From the NCBI RefSeq assembly GCF_013170825.1, contig NZ_CP033365.1, forward strand, positions 1,054,001 to 1,118,000: a stretch of 64,000 nucleotides of DNA, given 5' to 3'. Below the pieces are notes generated by a model that did no database searches, was not told where the DNA came from, and saw only the letters and a list, made by a program, of their open reading frames with translations. Position 1 is the stretch's first letter. Each line of letters starts with the position of its first letter. The position numbers and the translations under genes are program-made. This stretch comes from Mesorhizobium sp. NZP2298 (GTDB taxonomy: Bacteria > Pseudomonadota > Alphaproteobacteria > Rhizobiales > Rhizobiaceae). Below are positions 58,118 to 64,000 of this stretch, in pieces.

Positions 58118-58208
58118 CTTCAGGTCGAATCGACCTGAAGTCTGAATCCGTCCCCAATCAAAAGAGATAGACCATGATGCCGTCCGAAAACCGCTTCACA
58201 CTTTTCGG
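58106..58208. repeat. Two-hairpin intergenic repeat, copy 2
   Basis: Matches copy 1 with TTCAGGTCGAATCGACCTGA dyad conserved; the second hairpin is degraded at its right arm. It contains the TGA of the first diguanylate cyclase and lies just before the start of the second. Confidence 0.85.
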
Positions 58209-58223
58209 GGGGTGCGAAAAGAG

Positions 58224-59438
58224 ATGAGCGGCGCCAACTTCATCCTGTTGATCAATCTGTCGGTTGCCGGCCTTCTGGCGGCATCCTTCATGGCGGTCGC
58301 GTTCCATGATGCCGGCCGCGCGCCGGCACGATGGTTTGCATCAGGCTATGTCCTGGGCATGGCCTATTCGGCCATCGAATTCAGCATTCCCGCCTTCACC
58401 GATGCCCGGCTTCCGGTGGTGACCGCCTTCGCGGTTTTCCTTGGCGCAACAATAGCCTTCAATGCCGGACTGGCGCGCAAATACGGTATCGCGCCGCCAT
58501 GGCCGGCGATGCTGTTCTTCCTCGTCGCCGCCACCATCGCCGTCTATCTTGTCCAGGACCTGCCGCGCCAGTCACTGGCCCGCATGACGGCCTACCAGCT
58601 TCCCTATGCCGTCATGCAATTCGTCGGGCTGGCCATTGTCTGGTCGTCGAGGCAAAGGCATGGCCGGCTCGATCGCATCCTGATGGCCGTGCTGGCCGCC
58701 AGCGGGCTGCTGTTCGCCTCAAAGCCGTTCATCGCGCATGCGCTCGGCGGCTGGGGGGCCAATCCGCAAGCCTATCTGCAAAGCAACTACGCGCTGGTCT
58801 CACAATCGCTCGGCACTGTCTTTGCCCTGGCGCTGGCGCTGCTGATGTTGGCCATCCTGGTTCGTGAGGCGCTTGCCGAAGTGACGTCCAAGTCGGAGAC
58901 CGATACGCTCTCGGGATTGCTCAATCGTGGTGCCTTCACGCGCCAGGCCGAGCTCGCGGTGCTTGGCGCCATGCGGCAAGGCGTGCCGGTCGCCCTGGTC
59001 ATCGCCGACCTCGATCATTTCAAGAGCATCAACGACAGTTTCGGCCATGCCTCCGGCGACCGCGTGATCGAGACCTTTGCCGGTTTCCTGCGCGAAGCCG
59101 CCGCCGGCCACCATGTCGCGGGCCGCCTCGGCGGCGAGGAATTCGCAATCATCCTGCCCGGGACCAACCTCGCCGCCGCCCGGTTGTTCGCCGAAGGCAC
59201 GCGCAGCGCTTTCGGCGCGCAGCCCATCGACGGGCTGCCCGCGGACAATCGCTGCACGGCGAGTTTCGGGGTCGCCGAACTTCATCCGGGCGAAGAGATT
59301 GCCGATCTCATGCGACGCGCGGACGAGGCGCTCTATCAGGCGAAGAATGCCGGGCGCGACTGCGTACGCATTTCCGCCGGGCCGGCGGATGCCCGGGTGT
59401 CAGCCGGGTCGGAAGCCAACGCTAGCGGCAGGGGCTGA
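58224..59438 (+). CDS. Membrane diguanylate cyclase (GGDEF), second of a tandem pair
   Basis: A 404-residue paralog of the preceding gene. N-terminal helices (1-215) precede ADLDHFKSINDSFGHASGDR and GGEEF at 303-307. The preceding residues AGHH show no RxxD inhibitory site. ATG 58224 gives MSGANFILLINLSVAG. A GTG at 58212 is an alternative. The two proteins share domain order and about the same length but differ in the membrane module, so they may sense different cues. The 3' end overlaps the opposing gene by 17 bases. Confidence 0.92.
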   Translation: MSGANFILLINLSVAGLLAASFMAVAFHDAGRAPARWFASGYVLGMAYSAIEFSIPAFTDARLPVVTAFAVFLGATIAFNAGLARKYGIAPPWPAMLFFLVAATIAVYLVQDLPRQSLARMTAYQLPYAVMQFVGLAIVWSSRQRHGRLDRILMAVLAASGLLFASKPFIAHALGGWGANPQAYLQSNYALVSQSLGTVFALALALLMLAILVREALAEVTSKSETDTLSGLLNRGAFTRQAELAVLGAMRQGVPVALVIADLDHFKSINDSFGHASGDRVIETFAGFLREAAAGHHVAGRLGGEEFAIILPGTNLAAARLFAEGTRSAFGAQPIDGLPADNRCTASFGVAELHPGEEIADLMRRADEALYQAKNAGRDCVRISAGPADARVSAGSEANASGRG

Positions 59439-59784
59439 GTTCGGGCATTTCGCCGTCGGACAGTCCGTACATGTAGCTGCGGCCTTTGACGAAGACCGGC
59501 GGCCGGTAGCAATCGCTGTAGCCTGATATCTCGTCGGATTCGTTCTGGTAGATCACCTTGGGCTGGCCGGCACTGGTGTAGTCGGACAACTGCTTGGCCA
59601 GTCTGCCCTCACCGACGAGGATGCGCTTGTAGCCGGCGGCGCTGTCGATGACGAGATTGCCGAAGGAATCGGCGTAGACGCGGTCCTGATGACGGGTCCC
59701 GGCGAGCGCCGGTACAGCCAGGCCGGCAACCGAAGCCGCCATGATGATCGCCGCAAGGCGCGATCTGCCAGAGTTCGAACGCAT
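59422..59784 (-). CDS. Small secreted protein of unknown function
   Basis: A 120-residue protein with a signal peptide (residues 1-31, LAAIIMAASVAGLAVPALAG). The mature part has two cysteines (SDCYRPP and LSPCR) that may form a disulfide. No family recognised. GGAGGA precedes the ATG at the complement of 59782-59784. A TTAA-N7-TTAA site lies about 95 bases upstream. The end overlaps the diguanylate cyclase gene. Confidence 0.7.
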   Translation of the reverse strand: MRSNSGRSRLAAIIMAASVAGLAVPALAGTRHQDRVYADSFGNLVIDSAAGYKRILVGEGRLAKQLSDYTSAGQPKVIYQNESDEISGYSDCYRPPVFVKGRSYMYGLSDGEMPELSPCR

Positions 59785-60099
59785 GGCGTCCTCCGTGTTC
59801 GAGGTTGATGGGATGCATGTCGTTGCCCAAACCGCTGACGCACCTTGGAGCGACATGCACAGCCTCCTCGAATCAGAAATTAACCTTTTCTTAACCTTTG
59901 TTAAGAGGCCGGCGCGTTTGGCGGCGATGTCTCGATAAACATGGTTAATATCCGTCTGGACAAAAATCCGGCGGCCATCATTCGGCCATGCTTGACCGCA
60001 CCATCGCGGCCGGCATCAGAATGGATCTGAGGGTAACGCCGAGGCAACCTTGATCTTGGGGCGGCATCGTGGCTAGTCTGCCGCGCGGGAGGACAGCAT
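59785..60099. other. 315-base divergent intergenic region with CtrA-type site
   Basis: No gene. It contains an AT-rich patch at 59875-59960 with a candidate CtrA site and may hold both divergent promoters. No other structure is evident. Confidence 0.5.
59880..59904. promoter_or_regulatory. Candidate CtrA binding sites
   Basis: TTAA (59880-59883), seven bases and TTAA (59891-59894) is a perfect match to the CtrA consensus TTAA-N7-TTAA. The second TTAA is shared with a further TTAA at 59901-59904, spaced six bases. It lies upstream of the secreted-protein gene on the minus strand. CtrA is the cell-cycle regulator of alphaproteobacteria. Confidence 0.5.
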
Positions 60100-60525
60100 A
60101 TGGCGTTACGCCGAACGGTTTGGATGTCCGTTTTCCCGTTGCTCCTTATCGTTGCTGCCTGCGTGCCGCAGGATGACGCGCCGAAGGCGGCCAACACCGT
60201 CCCGCCCCCGCCGGCTCAGCAGTCCATCGCAGCCACGCCGCCTCCGGCACCTGCGACCAAGATCACCACCGACCTGACCGCGCCGCGATCCGGCATCGGC
60301 ACGGCCACCTACAGATGCGGCAACAACGGCATGATCACCATCCAGAATCTCGGCTCGTCGTTGCATGTGGTCGGGCCTGACGGCGCGACCGAGGAGTTTG
60401 CGGCCTCGCCCGCCAACCAGTCCAGCCGCTACCAGGAGGCCGCGACGCATGACGCAATCGTGATCGACGGGCGTGAGGCGCTGGTGATGAAGAGGGGCTC
60501 GACGCCACAGACCTGCAAGCGATAG
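60100..60525 (+). CDS. MliC-like lipoprotein (probable lysozyme inhibitor)
   Basis: A 141-residue lipoprotein with lipobox VAAC (Cys at about 21). After a Pro/Ala-rich linker it has a short beta-barrel with ATYRCGNNGMITIQNLGS and a C-terminal LVMKRGSTPQTC. The two cysteines and the overall pattern resemble membrane-bound C-type lysozyme inhibitor MliC. The match is by pattern only. GGGAGGACAG precedes the ATG. Confidence 0.65.
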   Translation: MALRRTVWMSVFPLLLIVAACVPQDDAPKAANTVPPPPAQQSIAATPPPAPATKITTDLTAPRSGIGTATYRCGNNGMITIQNLGSSLHVVGPDGATEEFAASPANQSSRYQEAATHDAIVIDGREALVMKRGSTPQTCKR

Positions 60526-60648
60526 GGCCCGCGTAAACCGCCGCGGCCTATCGCACTGCAGCGAACGCTGTGCCGGCTTCTAATCGATTGAGGCGGAAGA
60601 CCGCCGGTTTGTCAGACTAAATGACGTTTCCAAAACGATTTTCTGGCT

Positions 60649-60677
60649 TTGACGCGGTGCAAAAAGAGCATTAGAAA
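60649..60677 (+). promoter_or_regulatory. sdhC: Candidate promoter of the sdh operon
   Basis: TTGACG at 60649-60654, 17 bases, then TAGAAA at 60672-60677. It lies about 80 bases before sdhC in a stretch without genes. Confidence 0.4.
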
Positions 60678-60757
60678 CCGGCTGTCCGAAGTCGCAACCG
60701 AAAGCGGTAATGCCGCATTTCCACCTGGGGCTCCAGAGACGCCGAACTGGGGGAGCC

Positions 60758-61177
60758 ATGAGCAAATCACCAGCCACCCGCGAATTCGCCCGGCGTGAAC
60801 GGCCACTTTCGCCGCACCTGAGCGTGTACCGGCCGCCGATCACCATGACGATGTCGATCATCCATCGCATCACCGGTGGCGCGCTTTATTTCGGTACGCT
60901 GCTGGTCGCGGCCTGGCTGATGGCGGCGGCAAGCTCGCAACCGGTTTTCGATTGGGTCAACTGGGCTTTCGGCACCTGGCTCGGTCGGCTCATCCTGTTC
61001 GGCTACACCTGGGCGCTGATGCATCACATGCTGGGCGGTGTGCGCCACCTGGTCTGGGATACCGGCGCCGGCCTCGAAAAGCACACGGCCTCCAAGATCG
61101 CCTGGGCAACGCTCGCGGGTTCGATCCTGCTCACATTGCTGATCTGGGTCGCCGGCTACATGGCGCGAGGAGCCTGA
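60758..61177 (+). CDS. sdhC: Succinate dehydrogenase cytochrome b subunit
   Basis: Membrane anchor of complex II, binding heme b and quinone. The 139 residues start [31 protein letters not shown] and SIIHRITG are the family motifs. The heme-ligand histidine is probably in [13 protein letters not shown]. Three helices are visible. GGGGGAGCC precedes the ATG. sdhD follows after two bases. Confidence 0.95.
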   Translation: MSKSPATREFARRERPLSPHLSVYRPPITMTMSIIHRITGGALYFGTLLVAAWLMAAASSQPVFDWVNWAFGTWLGRLILFGYTWALMHHMLGGVRHLVWDTGAGLEKHTASKIAWATLAGSILLTLLIWVAGYMARGA

Positions 61178-61179
61178 CC

Positions 61180-61575
61180 ATGAGTACTGGCAAGACCGAC
61201 ATGCGCACGCCGCTGGCGAAAGTCCGCGGCCTTGGCTCCGCCCGTGAGGGCACCGGCCATTTCTGGCGCCAGCGCCTCACGGCTATCGCCAACATTCCGC
61301 TGACATTGTTCTTCGTCGGGTTTCTCATCGCGCTCAACGGCGCCGGCTATGCGGAGGTGCGCGCGGCGCTTGCCAATCCGTTCGTCGCCCTGGTGCTGGC
61401 CCTGGTGCTGGTCTCCGGCCTTGTCCATATGCGGCTCGGCATGCAGGTGATCATCGAGGACTACGTGCATGGCGAAGGCATGAAGCTGGCGCTCATCGCG
61501 CTCAATACATTTTTCACTGTAGCGGTTGGCGTCGCCTCGATCTTCGCCCTGCTCAAGCTGGCATTCGGAGGCTGA
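61180..61575 (+). CDS. sdhD: Succinate dehydrogenase membrane anchor subunit
   Basis: The second membrane anchor of complex II, 131 residues and three helices. [20 protein letters not shown] is the typical N-terminal stretch, and [20 protein letters not shown] carries the second heme-ligand histidine region. The gene starts two bases after sdhC. Confidence 0.93.
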   Translation: MSTGKTDMRTPLAKVRGLGSAREGTGHFWRQRLTAIANIPLTLFFVGFLIALNGAGYAEVRAALANPFVALVLALVLVSGLVHMRLGMQVIIEDYVHGEGMKLALIALNTFFTVAVGVASIFALLKLAFGG

Positions 61576-61576
61576 G

Positions 61577-63412
61577 TTGGCCAAGGACGCGAAATCAGCC
61601 AACATGGCAGGCTATACTTTTGTCGACCACAAGTTCGACGTGGTGGTGGTCGGGGCCGGCGGTGCCGGCCTGCGCGCCACGCTGGGCATGGCCGAGCAGG
61701 GCCTGCGCACCGCTTGCATCACCAAGGTGTTCCCAACCCGCTCGCACACGGTGGCGGCGCAAGGCGGCATTGCCGCCTCGCTGTCCAATATGGGTCCGGA
61801 TTCCTGGCAATGGCACATGTACGACACCGTCAAGGGGTCGGACTGGCTCGGCGATGTCGACGCCATGGAATATCTGGTGCGCGAAGCACCGGCGGCGGTC
61901 TACGAACTCGAGCACTATGGCGTGCCGTTCTCGCGCACCGAAGAGGGCAAGATCTACCAGCGGCCGTTCGGCGGCCACATGATGAACTACGGCGAAGGTC
62001 CGCCGGTGCAGCGCACTTGTGCCGCCGCCGACCGCACCGGCCACGCCATCCTGCACACGCTTTACGGCCAGTCGCTGAAGAACAACGCGCAGTTCTTCAT
62101 CGAGTATTTCGCGCTCGACCTGATCATGGAGCCGGACGGCACCTGCACCGGCGTCGTCGCCTGGAATCTCGATGACGGCACCATCCACCGCTTCTCGGCC
62201 AAGATGGTGGTGCTGGCGACCGGCGGCTACGGCCGCGCCTATTTCTCGGCGACTTCGGCGCATACCTGCACCGGCGACGGCGGCGGCATGGCAGCCAGAG
62301 CCGGCTTCCCGCTGCAGGACATGGAGTTCGTGCAGTTCCACCCGACCGGCATCTATGGTGCCGGCTGCCTGATCACCGAAGGCGCGCGCGGAGAGGGCGG
62401 CTATCTCGTCAATTCCGAAGGCGAGCGCTTCATGGAGCGCTACGCACCGTCGGCCAAGGACCTTGCCTCGCGTGACGTCGTCTCGCGCTGCATGACGCTG
62501 GAGATCCGCGAGGGCCGTGGCGTCGGCAAGAAGAAGGATCATATATTCCTGCATCTCGACCATCTTGATCCAGCCGTGCTGCATGAGCGGCTGCCCGGCA
62601 TCTCGGAATCGGCAAAGATCTTCGCCGGCGTCGACCTGACCAAGGAGCCGATCCCGGTGCTGCCGACGGTGCACTACAATATGGGCGGCGTGCCGACCAA
62701 TTACTGGGGCGAGGTGCTGAGGCCGACGGCAGAGAACCCGGACAAGGTGTCGCCCGGACTGATGGCGGTCGGCGAGGCCGGCTGCGCCTCGGTGCATGGC
62801 GCCAACCGGCTTGGTTCGAATTCGCTGATCGACCTGGTGGTGTTCGGCCGCGCCGCGGCGATCCGCGCCGGCCAGGTCATCGACCGCAAGGCGGCGATCC
62901 CTTCGCCCAACGAAGCCTCGGTTGAGAGGATCATGGATCGCTTCGACGGACTGCGCCACGCCAATGGCTCGACGCCGACGGCGGTGCTGCGCGAGAAGAT
63001 GCAGAAGGCGATGCAGGAAGACGCTGCCGTGTTCCGCACGCAGGAATCGCTGGAGAACGGCTGCAAGCGCATTTCGGAAATCTGGGGCGAGCTCAAGGAC
63101 GTCAAGGTGTTCGACCGTTCGATGATCTGGAATTCCGACCTGGTCGAGACACTGGAACTTGAGAACCTGATGGCCAATGCCATCACCACGGTCTACAGCG
63201 CCGAGGCGCGTAAGGAGAGCCGTGGCGCGCATGCGCGGGAAGACTTTTCCGCGCGCGACGATGCCACCTGGCGCAAGCACACGCTGGCCAAGCTGAGTGA
63301 GGACGGCAAGGTGACGCTCAGTTACCGGCCGGTGCACACCGAGCCGCTGCTGGCCGAAAAGGACGGTGGCATCAGCCTCGCCAAGATCGCGCCCAAGGCC
63401 AGGGTGTACTGA
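61577..63412 (+). CDS. sdhA: Succinate dehydrogenase flavoprotein subunit
   Basis: The FAD subunit oxidising succinate to fumarate. FAD-binding [20 protein letters not shown] lies near residue 25, the flavin-linking histidine is about His57 in [11 protein letters not shown], and [15 protein letters not shown] is in the active site. I choose TTG at 61577 with GGAGG five bases upstream (611 residues). An ATG at 61604 ([10 protein letters not shown]) has no such site and is the alternative. Confidence 0.97.
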   Translation: MAKDAKSANMAGYTFVDHKFDVVVVGAGGAGLRATLGMAEQGLRTACITKVFPTRSHTVAAQGGIAASLSNMGPDSWQWHMYDTVKGSDWLGDVDAMEYLVREAPAAVYELEHYGVPFSRTEEGKIYQRPFGGHMMNYGEGPPVQRTCAAADRTGHAILHTLYGQSLKNNAQFFIEYFALDLIMEPDGTCTGVVAWNLDDGTIHRFSAKMVVLATGGYGRAYFSATSAHTCTGDGGGMAARAGFPLQDMEFVQFHPTGIYGAGCLITEGARGEGGYLVNSEGERFMERYAPSAKDLASRDVVSRCMTLEIREGRGVGKKKDHIFLHLDHLDPAVLHERLPGISESAKIFAGVDLTKEPIPVLPTVHYNMGGVPTNYWGEVLRPTAENPDKVSPGLMAVGEAGCASVHGANRLGSNSLIDLVVFGRAAAIRAGQVIDRKAAIPSPNEASVERIMDRFDGLRHANGSTPTAVLREKMQKAMQEDAAVFRTQESLENGCKRISEIWGELKDVKVFDRSMIWNSDLVETLELENLMANAITTVYSAEARKESRGAHAREDFSARDDATWRKHTLAKLSEDGKVTLSYRPVHTEPLLAEKDGGISLAKIAPKARVY

Positions 63413-63414
63413 CA

Positions 63415-63852
63415 ATGGCGCTGGCGGCGACGGGATATTCCGGCACGCCTCTTCCGGCCAAGCTCGGCCTGAAGGACGGCATGACCGCGGCCTTTATCGC
63501 GCTGCCGCCGGAACTCGACGACCTGACGGACGCCATCGCCTTCGCCGAAGTCGATCGGCTGGCCGATTGGTCCGGCATTTCCGGCGTTGCTCTCAAATAC
63601 GACGCTGTCCACGCCTTCACCAGGCAGCGCGCCGAGATCGAGAATCGCTTGGGCGATGTCGAGGCAGCGATCAAGCGCGACGGCATGGTCTGGGTGTCCT
63701 GGCCGAAGAAGGCATCGAAAGTGCCGACCGATGTCACCGAGGGTGTCGTGCGCACCGAAGCGCTGAAGCGCGGCCTTGTCGACGTCAAGGTCGCCGCAGT
63801 GAATGAAATCTGGTCCGGGCTGAAGCTCGTCATCCGAAAGGACCTGAGGTAA
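63415..63852 (+). CDS. DUF3052 family protein between sdhA and sdhB
   Basis: A 145-residue protein matching DUF3052: GYSGTPLPAKLGLKDGMTAA at the start, VWVSWPKKASKVPTDVTEGV and VAAVNEIWSGLKLVIRK at the end. Function unknown. It starts two bases after sdhA and its stop overlaps the sdhB ATG by one base, so it is fully inside the sdh operon, which is unusual. It may be an assembly or regulatory factor, but that is a guess. Confidence 0.88.
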   Translation: MALAATGYSGTPLPAKLGLKDGMTAAFIALPPELDDLTDAIAFAEVDRLADWSGISGVALKYDAVHAFTRQRAEIENRLGDVEAAIKRDGMVWVSWPKKASKVPTDVTEGVVRTEALKRGLVDVKVAAVNEIWSGLKLVIRKDLR

Positions 63853-64000
63853 TGGTCGAACTCACGCTCCCCAAGAACTCGAAAATCCAGCAGGGCAAGA
63901 CCTGGCCGAAGCCGGAGGGCGCCACCAATCTGCGGGAATACCGCATCTACCGCTGGTCGCCGGACGATGACGAGAATCCGCGCATCGACACCTATTTCGT
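63852..64000 (+). CDS. sdhB: Succinate dehydrogenase iron-sulfur subunit, cut by window edge
   Basis: Only the N-terminal 49 codons are visible, MVELTLPKNSKIQQGKTWPK onward, ending in the EYRIYRWSPDDDENPRIDTY block typical of SdhB before the first cluster motif. It would carry the electrons from SdhA through three iron-sulfur clusters. The ATG overlaps the DUF3052 stop by one base. Confidence 0.9.
   Translation, partial: MVELTLPKNSKIQQGKTWPKPEGATNLREYRIYRWSPDDDENPRIDTYF

Overview
The window is ordinary chromosome from a GC-rich alphaproteobacterium of the Hyphomicrobiales, most like Mesorhizobium. This rests on the gene order mdh-sucCD-sucAB-lpd and acnA next to ccmAB, on Omp19-like and IalB-like envelope proteins, on DUF2794, DUF1223 and DUF1127 genes, and on several rhizobial palindromic intergenic repeats. 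I see no prophage, insertion sequence, CRISPR array, tRNA or rRNA.

Layout. 1-5.6 kb: argG (cut by the window edge), a LysE-type exporter, rlmN followed by three overlapping small membrane-protein genes that look like tandem paralogs, and a ClC channel. 5.6-16.9 kb: ialB, a YkvA-like gene, phhB, a low-molecular-weight phosphatase, thpR, a TesA-like esterase divergent from a YbbA/YbbP-like ABC exporter, a Bax-inhibitor-1 gene with a likely ybhL leader, a GNAT gene, DUF2794, a candidate structured RNA, DUF1223 and a ceramidase-like gene. 17-22.3 kb: acnA divergent from ccmA-ccmB-ccmD-ccmG, with no ccmC. 22.4-33.9 kb: DUF1127, SMP-30, a tautomerase, flavin enzymes, yciB, ftsY in two reading frames, mtaB, dapF, a DUF1328 gene, an MBL hydrolase, omp19 and zapE. 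34.3-45.5 kb: the TCA operon mdh-sucC-(cupin-DUF1579)-sucD-sucA-sucB-(secreted protein-SDR)-lpdA. 45.7-55 kb: a Pro/Ala-rich membrane protein, a TraB/GumN protein, xerC, rimM-trmD, a TauE/SafE permease, rplS, ohr-ohrR, amino-acid ABC components and a methyltransferase. 55.2-64 kb: leuC, two tandem diguanylate cyclases, two small envelope proteins, and sdhC-sdhD-sdhA-DUF3052-sdhB (cut by the window edge).

Functionally the window gathers most of the lower TCA cycle (aconitase, 2-oxoglutarate dehydrogenase with its E3, succinyl-CoA synthetase, succinate dehydrogenase, malate dehydrogenase). It also holds the cytochrome c maturation genes that serve respiration, and ribosome and tRNA maintenance genes (rlmN, mtaB, rimM, trmD, rplS, ftsY). 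Unrelated small genes sit inside three of the TCA operons.

The most notable observations are about small repeats acting on genes. Palindromic elements lie inside ftsY, which is out of frame there, and inside the ccmA/ccmB junction, where they extend CcmA and supply the ccmB ribosome-binding site. Two unrelated 8-bp tandem arrays sit at two convergent gene ends and contain the stop codon of one gene in each pair. The missing ccmC, the tandem paralog operon after rlmN and several strong candidate operators are also worth checking.
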